64,000 nt of DNA, from the NCBI GenBank assembly GCA_030268105.1, contig BSDZ01000010.1, forward strand, positions 1,588,001 through 1,652,000, read 5' to 3'. A model generated the notes under the pieces. It was not told where the DNA came from. It ran no database searches and saw nothing but the letters and a program-made list of their open reading frames with translations. Source of the DNA: Volvox africanus. Its lineage: Eukaryota > Chlorophyta > Chlorophyceae > Chlamydomonadales > Volvocaceae. A program made the position numbers and the translations under genes. How positions within the stretch are numbered: the stretch's first letter is position 1; the number at the start of each line of letters is the position of its first letter. Below, piece by piece: positions 23,801 through 33,087 of the stretch.

Positions 23801-25119
23801 GGGTTACTCGTTACGTCCGACCACCATCAACTGTGATAGCCAGTCAGCGATTAAGATCACGAAGAACCCAGTAATTTCAGGAAAATCAAAGCACATTGCT
23901 GTGCGATATCACATGGTTCGTGAGCAAGTGGCACGTGGAGCGGAGGTCATGGAGGACTGTCGCAGCGACGACATGGTGGCGGATATCTTGACGAAGCCGC
24001 TGCCGTTGGAGAAGTTTGCAAAGCACCAGAAGAGCATGGGCGTGTGCAAGATCTGACCGCGTGGGAGTGTTGGAATTTGGCTTTACGAGTTCGGTCAGAC
24101 TTGCCTTTATGATGTTTTTGGTTAGAAGTCGTTTGTGTACGACTGACTATATCGGTCTCTTGTTCCTTGCCTTGAGAGCCTAGAATCTTTTGTAACATGT
24201 AAGCGATAATACACACGAAAAGTCCAATACATGCAAATGAGGCAAACAGCAAAAAGGACACATGCAAAGTACCAATCTTATGTCAATTATGTAAACAAGC
24301 TGTCTTGCTGGCCTCAATCACAATATTCTTATCATTATACACATATATAACATATATCCAAATATTTAAGGAGTGCCACAAATATTATATATACCCACTT
24401 TGGCTCATCCTGGTCAGGGGCCCTGGTGCTCGTGTTTGCAGGGTGAGTTGCCCACAGTGTTAACACCCCTTATCCAAATTTTGTGCATATTTCTTAGACA
24501 CAATAGCATGCTTGAGCGCGTACATATGCAAACGTGACGTACCTGCAAATATAGCACATAAGAAGATCTTGTGCTCAAACAGTTGTCGGTCATTGCCCAT
24601 AACCATAAGTGAACTTTCACTATATGGCCCATATTCTTTATATGCATCAAGTGTCCGTGAAACATAAACATCCATACTTGATGGCTCTTCTGGACCAGGA
24701 ATCACTGTAAGGATATAAGTAAAACGACGTTTAGATCTGTGTGCGACAGGTAGGTCTGTGCATCTGCGGATTTATTAACGAAAGGGACAATCATGTAAGG
24801 GATCAGCAGTTACAGCAATACATGAACATCACAGTCATTACAATCAAGGCCACGAATGATCACGTGCTTAAATATTGTGTAGATATTGCAAGTTTAAGCT
24901 GAGAACCTGTGGCCCACAGCATTCCTGTCAAAAGACAATTAAAACAAAACAAAACAAAATCCTAATTCTCTTGAGTTTTCCCACTGTTCTTTATGCAAAC
25001 TTGGAGATAATGTGCCCTCTCATTTCGCGGGAAATGAATGGGCCAAACATGCAGCAGCATAATATGTATATTTTTTCTTGTGTGTATGTGTGTGTGTGTG
25101 TGCATGCACACGCATGCAT

Positions 25120-25189
<70 letters not shown>

Positions 25190-26820
25190 GCGCGCACGTG
25201 TAACTGAAGCAAGGTAGCCTATTGACATTAAATCAAAATATAAATGTACCTTTCATGCAACATATTCTCACCTCATCAGTAATAAACCAACACTATGAGT
25301 TTTGAACTGATATACTTGGGCAAAGTCGAATCCAAGATCATAAGCAGAATTTGCGTGCTGCATAAGCTGGCCATTCGTTTTTGCGTCAATATCTTTGGCC
25401 ATTTGGGAACCATAGAAGTCATCTGGCTCATTATCACGGCCAGTGCCACGAAGCTGGCGGAAGAGTGGATCTGAAAACATGGCCTGTATGATGTTCTCCA
25501 CCCCAAAATCCCAGTATCTCTGCATACAATAAGAGAATGGATATCCAGGGCATTCCAAGCCTTAACAGAACATATATACTATAACCAGGGACATTCTGAA
25601 AACATATGACAGTATGAAACAGTAATAGGCTACAAATTAATATATTACGATGATACCAATAACGACTAATGGGATGACTGCAAACGTTAAAGCTTTTAAT
25701 TTATCAAGTAAGCATTCAATCACCTTATTGGGTAATGGATGGGCCCCTGCACTTGTGGTCACCATCTTGAAGCGCTTATGCTTCTCTGGGCAATTACATG
25801 TGTCATCACGATGATCCATCCAGTCCTTTGTGGGTAAAGGTGGAAACCTGCACTTTTCACTAAGGCAGATGTGCTGCTCGAAATCACGTGGGTCTGGTAT
25901 TCCAAGCATCTTTCGGAGGACATAAAGACTGGGTGGAACATGGTTACCAGGAGGTAAGCAGATACCCCTCAAGAACCGTAGCTGTCGATCTGCAACCACA
26001 TCTCGAACACGTCCAGCCATCTTTTCTTTCAGCCAGGCATATCCAAACTGACCCACGGTTATTCTTGCCTCTGCATGCATTCAATATGCATGTACATGCA
26101 GGAGAACAATCTTATTTTCTTCCAAAGGCATGCATCCGTCAAACAAGGCAAGATGTTTAATAATGCCCTACAATAGGCCTCAACACTTCTCTTACCTTGG
26201 CACACTACAACGCCATCACCATTATTCACAGTGACCCTCCACAGAGGGTCATCCAAACGTTCTTTGTACGCTTGAACAGTGCTTCCTGAGGCAAGAAGCT
26301 CGGCTGGGTTTGTGGGTTCCAGCAGCTGTAACTGCCCATGATCAATGGCCCCTAACTGTGAAAGTACACCAAGTTCTGCTGCATCGGGTTCATCATCCTC
26401 AGATTCAGGATAACTATGTTGGCATAAGTTATCCAGGATTGCTGATATATATTCTAGAGTTTGCCGGTGATTAGGATTGGCAGGATCAAGATCATCCATA
26501 ACGTGAATGAGAGCAGAAACAAGTGAGGAGGGCAGAGCTGTTTCTTCCTGAACCTGCGAATGTCCACTGCTATCCCCTGACAACACCTCTGATGTATGCC
26601 CTGAACTGTCCTTGCTGCTACTGCTATGGTCTTCATTATGATCATCAGAGGTGTTGAAGTCATTCTCATTGTCCATGTTTAAGTTGGTATCCTCTGGGAA
26701 AGAAAGTCTGCATCTCTTCATGTGCCCATAAAGCTGTGACCGTGTCCTTCCAGTAAATGGGCATTGAGTACATGCATAAACCTCCTGACCAAGAGGGTCC
26801 TGACAACGACTGAACTTGTG
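17857..26820 (-). CDS. Tnp2-type CACTA transposase, multi-exon
   Basis: Exons on the minus strand: 26,820(approx)-26,196; 26,070-25,724; 25,519-25,272; 24,704-24,543; 19,613-17,857. The first three join in phase, the last two join in phase; the 25,272-to-24,704 junction does not close, so a short exon is probably missed there. The first exon opens with a C2HC finger (YACTQCPFTGRTRSQLYGHM then KRC) and an acidic Ser-rich stretch. The fourth has IPGPEEPSSMDVYV, joining to FADTPANRKLSLW and GCGHCLLKG in the last, the Tnp2 core pattern; the last also has a DUF4218-like CTYNLHILVCRL and EFWVERGMQMM. The enzyme would bind the element ends and cut and join them in the nucleus. A copia element sits in the last intron in antisense. 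No stops are seen in the exons. Confidence 0.8.
19626..19715 (+). repeat. TRIM-family LTR fused to the copia 5' LTR
   Basis: TGTTGGAATGTGAGC...GACTTCAACA, 90 bp, matches both LTRs of the TRIM at 37,866-38,186. It has no target duplication of its own; the flanking CATGC is shared with the far end of the copia element. Confidence 0.85.
19716..19876 (+). repeat. Copia 5' LTR
   Basis: 161 bp, ends CCAATA directly before the primer binding site; lacks the first T of the 3' copy. Confidence 0.92.
19877..19889 (+). other. Primer binding site, half-tRNA initiator Met type
   Basis: GGTTATGAGCCCC is complementary to the GGGCUCAUAACC anticodon stem-loop of an initiator methionine tRNA, the half-molecule priming known from Drosophila copia and Ty5, instead of the tRNA 3' end. 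Confidence 0.75.
19966..21354 (+). CDS. Copia Gag-protease (462 aa)
   Basis: Starts 77 bases after the primer site. The N-terminal half is a copia-type Gag (UBN2-like, with DYFRRFYKIGYKA). A CCHC zinc knuckle CLYCNKEGHFIAEC lies near residues 226-239, followed by an Ala/Pro-rich linker and the aspartic protease site LWLFDTGAEVHVTG near residue 320. Gag would build the particle and bind RNA; the protease would cut the polyprotein. The frame ends at 21,354 while the integrase frame is open from 21,279, a 76-nt overlap in the -1 frame. Confidence 0.88.
   Translation: MGKDEDTTKVFFGRDDYVTVTQVVNAHLERKLIDDTISDDEDVLAAIKPNDDKLARGTIKKYILPEDLLQFAGNTTARDLWVALAKKHIPNVRNFRMQIQQQLKDFEMLSGESIDDYFRRFYKIGYKASLISMKIEPEDALLHLIRGLSSDYDGVKSVLRHMESIESVDQLQDMLKTEEGELRLQRNKAREVSLMSLSRTHDGARVGPSQGAGAGNADGGRSRKACLYCNKEGHFIAECRKKANDEQRGIWRPVLKGLRQKPRNPPALAAPPPAPPPVAPAAQPPAAAQAAAPPRPAQGQRRQLIARVYSSQQDDWERELWLFDTGAEVHVTGDKDKLRNYQHCGSDCKVWLKTANGSVVRPEGHGRVMFRSSCFETDVEVDVYHAPGIMGHILSLKALEGSFGPNVVPQFSGVLPHVEIGGAPAIELEKIDGLFYAEDSSYSWMGRYGSDRCLVVRRSVRN
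21279..24056 (+). CDS. Copia integrase-reverse transcriptase-RNase H
   Basis: Open from just after a TGA at 21,276. In order: GAG-pre-integrase (LWHKRYGHLGFDAL), integrase core with HMDLCG, HTDRGLEYVNEEL and TPQQNGAAERLNRTL, an acidic Pro/Glu linker, RT with DVKTAFLNGDLEEEIY and the YVDDVLIA catalytic box, and RNase H with YTDSDYAGC, SSTMEAEYVA and KHIAVRYHMVREQ, ending ADILTKPLP. Length and order are normal for copia pol, with no internal stop. It must be reached by a -1 frameshift from Gag-PR, or a small indel has split what is usually a single frame. Probably active recently. Confidence 0.9.
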   Translation, partial: GLQLQLDGSVWVRQVLSGKKVREELRKVKLAITKQDSNLGVLWHKRYGHLGFDALAKVASSDMVTGFGASVDDVVAAKGQFCKPCAEGKQTRQPNPSTGHVTSKRLDLVHMDLCGSLPVNSWNNAKYWVTFYDDCTKFSEVRCITDKTVVPETVKEVIKLWERQTGDKVRRIHTDRGLEYVNEELASTLRDMGIFHEKTAPYTPQQNGAAERLNRTLEECVRTMLADSGLPQEMWSEAVITANTLRNVSPTKGSNLTPWERFIGEKPDVSKLRVFGCPAYVMIPKQQRHKLDPVSVPGQFVGYAPGMSAWRVWVPKDRRVRISCDVKFDEWGVRGSMEFDASESEEEDVSGSDPEADEGNEIQEESPPEQPPEPAPQPEPEFDVPIALRKSQRQNTKYAKSILGVNVDIPTTYEEAIASPLADFWIEAMEEEFASLQEKGTWSLVEKPADKQALGVKWVYSVKLDKHGVVERFKARLVVKGFMQREGVDFEEVFAPVSKHSTLRVFLAMVAADDMELHQLDVKTAFLNGDLEEEIYTVQPPGFENGGPGLVCRLHKALYGLRQASRAWNKTLHEKLIQMGFEVSNADPSLYIRRDLDGQIFTYLLVYVDDVLIASHDEQTVLEVKEEIKQLYECRDMGEAEVFLGLVIKRDRETRTLTVSQEHMIHELIERYGMVNADPRSIPMSPGTILMRAADGEVLDRSRYPYIELVGSLMYITNCTRPDIAQAVGVLTRHMSAPTEQHWRAAKAVVRFLLATPQCGIVFGGERVEEGLIGYTDSDYAGCIESRKSTGGYVFTLHGGSVSWSSRLQRTVTSSTMEAEYVAASEATKEALWLRLLLSELGYSLRPTTINCDSQSAIKITKNPVISGKSKHIAVRYHMVREQVARGAEVMEDCRSDDMVADILTKPLPLEKFAKHQKSMGVCKI
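24060..24067 (+). other. Copia polypurine tract
   Basis: CGTGGGAG directly precedes the 3' LTR, at the expected place; it is short and not pure. Confidence 0.55.
24068..24229 (+). repeat. Copia 3' LTR
   Basis: 162 bp beginning TGTTGG and ending CCAATA, followed by the target duplication CATGC. Confidence 0.93.
24402..24471 (+). mobile_element. LINE 3' tail fragment, copy 3
   Basis: CCTGGTCAGGGGCCCTGGTGCTCGT...CCCACAGTG then TTAACACC aligns with the last 65 bp of the 38.7-kb LINE. It lies in the transposase intron. Confidence 0.75.
25078..25199. repeat. (AC)n microsatellite in a transposase intron
   Basis: About 110 bp of GT then CA dinucleotides ending in a GCGCGCGC run. Reading frames over it are artefacts. 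Confidence 0.95.
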
Positions 26821-27193
26821 CTTTTGCAGTCATGCATCTGTGAATTTTGCAGCACAGTAATATTGCATTCATTTAATCATGCTGTCATGCAAGTAAGGAG
26901 ATACGTAGATGTAGCTTGCATGCCAATTTGGGGTGAGGGATATTTTAATTTTTTCCGTGCATACATGCATGGCCACGGTGGATGGCAATTGGAAGGGTTT
27001 CATCGGACCCATCCAAACAAACCACAGTGCCTGGCTCATCACACCAAAGCCCGGGCTAGTATGAATAACTGTACTTTGATTTAAAACTATTGACAGGATG
27101 AGTGGGTGGCTGGTACGAGATGAGTGCACAATGGATGTTCCAAATAAATATATCCCTTAAAAACCTATATGAACATAAGTCATCCGTGCGCAC

Positions 27194-27725
27194 CTGATAT
27201 GTTATCCCTTTTGGATGAGGCTGGGCGCTTGTTCGGAAGCCTTCCACTGCCTCCAAGGAGGCGGCCAAGAACTTGAACATGGTACTGGTTATGTAAGCCG
27301 TACAAGCCAAGATGTTTATCTCGATCTGATAGCACGTCCCCTCTACTAGAAGTCAACCTCCAAACTGATCCAGGTTGAAATGTAAATAAGGAATTACTGG
27401 AGACGAAGTCCATGAGCTGTCCCACAGTTGGGTCCGTACTTCCAGAAAACGTCAACGTCCGTGACCCAGGTAAAACGACGAAAAGCTGAAGAGCTCGTTC
27501 ATCATGATTGGACTGTGTAAATGACACCGTTGAGCAGTATCGCCCTATCGTAACGCCCAACACTGTGATGAGAACAAAAACAGAAGAACCCATGAGGATC
27601 CACACTAAATATTCTGTAACATATACATCAACTAAAACAGGGGCATACAGAGCAACGTAAGAGGCAACAGCAATACCGAAAGTAATGCCACAGAAAAAGC
27701 CTAATAAAAGGTGGGCCATGAGCAT
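27194..27725 (-). CDS. Ubiquitin-like exon upstream of the CACTA transposase
   Basis: A 178-codon open stretch ending at a GTGCGC donor. Residues 1-70 are strongly hydrophobic and could form two membrane helices, or may precede the true start. Residues about 78-160 read like a ubiquitin fold: LQLFVVLPGSRTLTF, then TVGQLMDFV, SVWRLTSSRGDVLSD, and HVQVLGRLLGG, which parallels the strand pattern and the RLRGG end of ubiquitin. Same strand as the transposase and just upstream, so either its first exon or a separate gene; the phase to the next exon (about 26,820) does not close as read. Fold call by pattern only. Confidence 0.5.
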
Positions 27726-28510
27726 GTAATAATATACAGTAAAGTAGCAGGATCAGACTGTTTTTCCTTACAGAACTGATATCTGACAAAGGGAAACGAC
27801 TCCTCCATTGTATGGAGTGGTACAGGCAGTACTCATGCATGTGGAGTACGAGATATTAAAGTGGAACGTGCATGTCCGCGTAATTTACACTTGAAGTAAA
27901 TTTTCAATAACGAATGATAGACTTGAATAGTAAATTACATGCATACGCACAGGAAGCTCCTTATACATGCATGTACGTGAAATGCTGGGATACAGCCTCA
28001 TCATCATACTTCCAGGAGCTTGCTAATAAGAAACTTGATTAGCATTCCTTAAAAATAATTTATGACGTTTCTCATGAACTCGTTGACTAGCTTTTACGAC
28101 AACCAACCGTTACATGCCGCAAATAGCTAGCTGCATGCGAAGAGCTAAACAGATTTTTTATGTAGGACGACGGCAATCATCAATATTATTGTAAAATAAC
28201 ATTCTTTATTGCTGCTGCACCTTGTATATATGTTAAGATTTAAAGGCTAGTGCACAGCATAACTTTTATAGCAGTTGCTCTTGCTTGCTTCACGGGTGGC
28301 ATTAAATGTACATATAAAGGATGTTGTAAAGCAGGGTTACGAAACATTGTTGCTTACATGGGATTGATTGGCAGCGGCACAACCCTGGACGGAGTACCAA
28401 AGCACTACTCTTCACTTTTTAGTAGTACGTAGGGCCCATGCCTCATGTCTGCAGCTGTATGTATCCTGCTGAAGGAGCAAGTTATTTGCAATAGTACAAC
28501 CTATTAATGA
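27726..28510. promoter_or_regulatory. Presumed divergent promoter region of the CACTA genes
   Basis: The transposase side reads leftward and the accessory gene reads rightward from this 785-bp spacer, so it should hold both promoters. Part of it (28,290-28,430) is kept in the deleted outer element at 13,255-13,405. No specific box can be assigned. Confidence 0.4.
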
Positions 28511-31477
28511 ATGGAGACACATTCACCAGTTGTTTGTAAACTGCTGGTCTGCTGTCCTAATGAAGAAAAGAGGCGTATTGATGCTGAGATAAATCTGTCA
28601 GTGGTAGATTTCGAGCAGCTCCTTACTGATGCAGCTGGCGCAAAATCAATCAGTGAAGTTTCAGTTCAGGTTTTAGACTCGGAGGATGAGGATGGCAAGC
28701 TTGTGGCCCAGCAGGTGGCGCCTGTGCAGCTGCTTAGCCGCTGCACTCGGTGGCTGAAGAAGGAAATTAGCGCGCCTTTCAAGGGGAAGGCTTGGAACCA
28801 GGCTCAGAAGAAACTAACTATCCACGTATCCCTAAAACAGCCATCTGTTCAATTGGTATCCCCTGAAGTAAGCAGAATCAGTATACGAAAGGATCATGAT
28901 CGTGGTGAGCCATTAAAGCGGAGCAGGTCATATGAGCAGGCCGCCATCAACAAAGCCGTCCGCGACAACGTGCCGTACAACCTCGACAGCAGCCTGAAGA
29001 ATCCACGGGTCCTCATTGCGAAGGATATTCAACGTGAGCCGCATCTGCAGCCCGTTTGGGATAAGTGCTTTGCTGCTGGCTTTGCACAAGTGGCTGACTT
29101 ACAGCCAAGAGTTACGGTCGACTGCTTCAAGAAGAAATGGCAAAAGTACGTACATGTTTATTTTCCTAATGTCATGCTTCTAGTGATTATCTTGTTTGTG
29201 GTAATCATACATGCCATCCATATCACTAGCTTACTTTCAGTGGGGACAGACAACAATAGAATGAAGCATGCACAGCATCATAAGTAAGCACTTTCATTCG
29301 GTGCATCCCATGTACTTTGTAGATACGCAACGGATTACAATGCCCAACGTGCAAGGTATGAAAAGGTGAAGGCCACCCACAAGGAGGAACTCGCCTGCAA
29401 GCCAGGTTTGTGAGCTCGTACTGCTACTTGTCATCCATATACTTTTTTACAACATATTTTGATCAGGTTGTTTGATAAAAAATCCTTTCTATGTATTTTG
29501 AAAAATGGAATATGGGGTAAACGTGGGCCAAAGATTTGTTTTACGACAAAGGACATGCCATGCCGCTTACGCTATGTACGGGATTACGAAAACTTTCGAC
29601 AATGATGTGTATCATGGCATCTGGCGTTGATGTTCGTCTTCAAATTATTTTTATGTAGATGAGTTTGAGAAGAAGCCATGGAAGAAGCTGTGGAACAAGG
29701 AGTCTTGGGCAGCCTGGAGGAGCTTCAAGTACGCTCAGCCAGATAACCCAGATGCAGGTCCCAGTGAGCGCCGCATTGTGATGGAGGATTTGAATGTGAC
29801 AGATCGGCAGCAGGAGCTTATTAATGCACTTGTGCAGCGGAAGCAGATTGAAAGCAGTAAGACATCCTTCACCGTACCAGCCACTCCAGTGCCGGTTGGA
29901 GCTGGTGGAACAGCTCAGCATACACCAGGCCTTGGTGCACTGGAGCTGCCAAAAGGCACTACGGTAAGATGTGATTATGCATGTGTTCACTTTAATTATT
30001 GCTGCTGCTTCGCCACCATAATAGTACGTACTTCTTAGTATGTTTGCAGAAAGTACGTCACAGTTCATGCATAACATTTGTTTCTTATTTTAGCTAGTAA
30101 AACAATAACAAATTTTTCATGCCTTTATTTCCTCATTTACGAAATGCTTAATTGCTACCAAACCGCAGAAAAGCGGCCGAAATGACGAGCCGCCAGGAAC
30201 TCAGGATGGGCGCACTAGCCAACGCCAAAAGCAGCCCGCACATGGTGAAGATGCATTGATGATGGTGCTGGCTGCCAATGCAGCTCGCATACATCAGAAG
30301 GAGAAGGAGATCAAGGCTGCTAGACGCCGACAGGTTAGTCCAAATAATAGTGGTAAAGAGAGTGGATGAAGGGGTGTGCAAATTTCCAGGCTCGCTTAGC
30401 AAGGTTATTGCAGGATGGGTGATGTACATTACTGATTGCATGTACAGGGATGTACAGGTCATTAATGTCCTTTAACCTGTTTTCTCCTTTTTGTCTTTTA
30501 TGTAATTGTTCCTATATTCCTCAAACATACTTCCTTTCCATGTAGGCAAAGAGTTCAGAGCCCTCTAAGGCAAGGAACTCCAGCAGGAATGCTACAAACT
30601 CAAGCAAGGCGGCAGCGAAAAAGGTACAGCCCATTCATCCTGTCTTCCCGTTTTAGTGAGTTGTAATTTTATGTTTCGTTCTAGTCTTTTAATTTGCTGC
30701 GTGCTTTGTGGTTTGATGTGGTATATGTCGATTTGTTTTTCTCTTTTTTAATAAAAAATGTAAGCTTATCATTTCTAAAATCATATATGTATGTTAATGG
30801 TGGGCCTTGAAGGTAACGAACAATGACGATGTGCGGCCATCCACGAAAGTGAGACGGACAAGCACGGGCATCAAAAGAAAGGTACATTATATTGAGGCCC
30901 GACATTAATTACTTTTTAATAATATTTATTATCACTATCTAGTCCCTTAACGTGTTTTGGACCAGCAGGTGCCGGTGGAAGACAAGTCTACGGACGGTGA
31001 CGACAATAATGACAGTTACGACCACCGGCGAAAGAAGGTAAATTTCCTGAGTTCAGCTTGTTGTCTTAATTTCCTGCTTGTATGAATGTAATATTCTAAT
31101 ATCTGTTGTTTCGACTGGTAAAGGTCAAGAGTGCTTCGGAAGATGTGCGATGTACACGGGCACGACGTCAACGTGGGAGCTCAGGGAGTAAGAAGAAACA
31201 GGTAACAAAGTGTCCACGTACATAGTACCTAGAAGCACTGCCCATCCATCATGATTAAAGATATCGTAACCGAAATTGATAATTGCTGGGTCGTGTCGGC
31301 TTAATTTACCTTTATACTTATGCATGTAAATAATATCTAATTTTCCTTTTCTGAATTTTTCAGGAGTTGCTTCAGGAGGAGGTGAGCAAGGACGAGAAGA
31401 GTGAGGACGAGCAGGATGATGCCACCAGTGCGCGAGAGGACGATGACAACGAAGATAGTGAAATAGAAGACGATTAG
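28511..31477 (+). CDS. CACTA accessory protein (TnpA-like position), 9 exons, 531 aa
   Basis: Exons 28,511-29,145; 29,323-29,405; 29,659-29,963; 30,169-30,333; 30,546-30,623; 30,813-30,881; 30,969-31,037; 31,124-31,201; 31,364-31,477. All introns are GT-AG and the sum is 1,596 nt, exactly 532 codons, with no internal stop. The N-terminal part has LKKEISAPFKGKAWNQAQKK; around exon 1-3 a Trp-rich basic region (LQPVWDKCFAAGFAQ, CFKKKWQKY, KKLWNKESWAAWRSF) recalls Myb/SANT-like DNA-binding helices; the middle is Lys/Ser-rich and the C-terminus very acidic. Head-to-head with the transposase, as TnpA-type accessory genes often are. A DNA-binding role at the subterminal repeats is inferred. Confidence 0.82.
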
Positions 31478-31939
31478 ATAGAACTAACATCTAACATGTT
31501 TGTTTCTAAGCTTATATTAGAGCGGGCTGCTAAATGTGCGGTGGCAGATGAAGTTAGGATGTATGTACCTAATGATGATTGAAATGATTGGTGCATGGTA
31601 CAAATGATTATTGAACTCATAAACAAAATTTGATTGGCAGGATTGGATGTGTAGAAATTTGATTGTTTCGTTGAATTAATGCGTACTCACCAATGACTGC
31701 TTACCTGGATGCTTCCCGAATATTGAGCTGTAAGTTATTGCCTGGAATATTTTCATCTATCAATACTGAAATCCTATTGATATTCTTCATAACAGCTACG
31801 TACATTACGACAGGATAGTATCCGTACACAAAAAATAATTCTGCAGCGGGTGGGCAAAACAGCAAACAATAACAGGAATGATAACTGAAACAGTAAAGAA
31901 ATAACCAGAACGACCAAAAGTAGTTACAGTGAGCAAGAA

Positions 31940-32525
31940 TGCGAGGCTGCCTCGTACGCAAAGCGAAAGTGGCGCGAATGTTGCTATCGCACGCGTAAGA
32001 CCTTGCGAAAGCGTGCGAATATGTTAGTTACATGCGTATAAAACTTTTACGCAACCCACAACTGCTAGCTGTGTACACATTATTCGCAGCATACGCAAGC
32101 ATGCGTTAATGTGCGTTAGGCGTGCGTATATTGTGCGTTAGAGAACTTTAAGTGCGTTAACTTCCATGCACGCTATGTATTTTTGCTTGCGTATGGGTCT
32201 CTAACGCTTGCGTTGCGTTAGGCCTAACGCACACCTTAGAATCTATGTGGGTGCGTTTGACATTGCGTAAGTTCGCGTTAGGTTGCGTTAGCTAACGCAA
32301 AGTAAACGCAAACATTTTCGTTCCCTCCCAAAAACGTTTATTTGTGATTGCGATAGGTGCGTTAGGATTGCGTTAGCGATACGCAAGCAATAACGCAATG
32401 CGTTTGATTTGCGTTAGGCTTTGCGTTAGCTCGCGTTAGTTCGCGTTAAGCTTGCGTTAGGCTTGCGTTAGGGGTCCCTAACGCGAGCCTAACGCGAGCT
32501 AACGCACGAATTCCTTGTTATAGTG
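31940..32525. repeat. A-type terminal and subterminal repeats of the inner CACTA element
   Basis: Dense GCGTTA/TAACGC hexamers ending ACGAATTCCTTGTTATAGTG; inverted counterpart of 10,417-10,990. Confidence 0.88.
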
Positions 32526-33087
32526 CTAGTATTCATAGCGCTATCCTAAATTGAAATTAACTTTGAAGATATTTTATGCACAAAGTCTCGAGACTACTGC
32601 ACAATAAGAGCAAGTAAGCAAACTAAATAAATCCGGCAAACCCGTGCTCCGAACATTATTATGCACTATCTACATAAACTTTGCGTAAACTGCGTTACAG
32701 TGCGTTACGTGCGTATCGTAACGCACTGTACGCAAGATATACGCAAGCTGTTTGCGTAAAGTTAACGCGTGCGTTAGGTTTGCGATCGCGTGCGTTACGT
32801 TTGCGTTAGGCTCGCGTTAGAACATACGCAAGCCCCCGATTTTCGAGCACCACGAAACGTAATAAAAATTACAGGGAACTTTTATAATCATTATAAATAT
32901 TATTTTCATTTAAACGAACTTGAAAACGACGCACTATAACAGACGTTCTGTCAAGTTTTCTATTTCTTTGCGTTAGGCTCGCGTTAGGCTAACGCAACCT
33001 CTAACGCACAAAACGCAGCCTTACGCACACATACGCGCCCTAACGCAGCCTAACGCGAGCCTAACGCACGAATCTGTTGTTATAGTG
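32526..33087. repeat. B-type terminal region of the outer CACTA element
   Basis: Inverted counterpart of 14,524-15,068, ending ATCTGTTGTTATAGTG. It is the part of the outer element lying to the right of the inner insertion. Confidence 0.88.

Larger units (their letters stand above)
19626..24229 (+). mobile_element. Ty1/copia retrotransposon with a chimeric 5' LTR
   Basis: Flanked by CATGC on both sides (19,621-19,625 and 24,230-24,234), inserted in the last intron of the CACTA transposase. The 3' LTR is 24,068-24,229 (162 bp); the 5' LTR 19,716-19,876 matches it except for the missing first T and one C/T difference, so insertion is recent. A 90-bp TRIM-type LTR precedes the 5' LTR inside the duplication. 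Gene order is gag-PR-IN-RT-RH. Confidence 0.93.
14524..32525. mobile_element. Inner full-length CACTA transposon (18.0 kb, about 13.4 kb without the copia insertion)
   Basis: Left end CACTATAACAACAG at 14,524 and right end CCTTGTTATAGTG at 32,525, flanked by CTA on both sides (14,521-14,523 and 32,526-32,528). It sits inverted in the subterminal region of the outer element, whose interrupted sequence (GAATAC-TAG-TCATTG type) is intact in the inner copy at 15,060-15,072. It carries a transposase, a divergent accessory gene and a third gene, and a copia element within a transposase intron. The B and A ends differ in subterminal sequence, as left and right ends usually do in this class. Confidence 0.9.
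10417..33087. mobile_element. Outer CACTA transposon with a nested sibling (about 4.67 kb own sequence)
   Basis: Left end CACTATAACAAGG at 10,417, right end TTGTTATAGTG at 33,087, flanked by 3-bp duplications GTA (10,414-10,416 and 33,088-33,090). CACTA ends plus a 3-bp duplication define the EnSpm/CACTA class. Its own sequence is 10,417-14,523 plus 32,526-33,087; the rest is the inner element. Read from its right end it matches the inner element's B end, 3' flank, the 28.29-28.43 kb intergenic segment, accessory exons 4-9 and A end, but lacks the transposase gene, so it is an internally deleted, non-autonomous derivative. The unoccupied site is present in gametolysin-like copy 2 near 45,525. 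Confidence 0.9.

Noticed and set aside
10417..33087. A single 22.7-kb transposon with mismatched A and B ends (hybrid or macro-transposition)
   Set aside because: Two complete pairs of ends with matching CTA and GTA duplications, and collinearity of the deleted copy with the inner one, are explained more simply by nesting.
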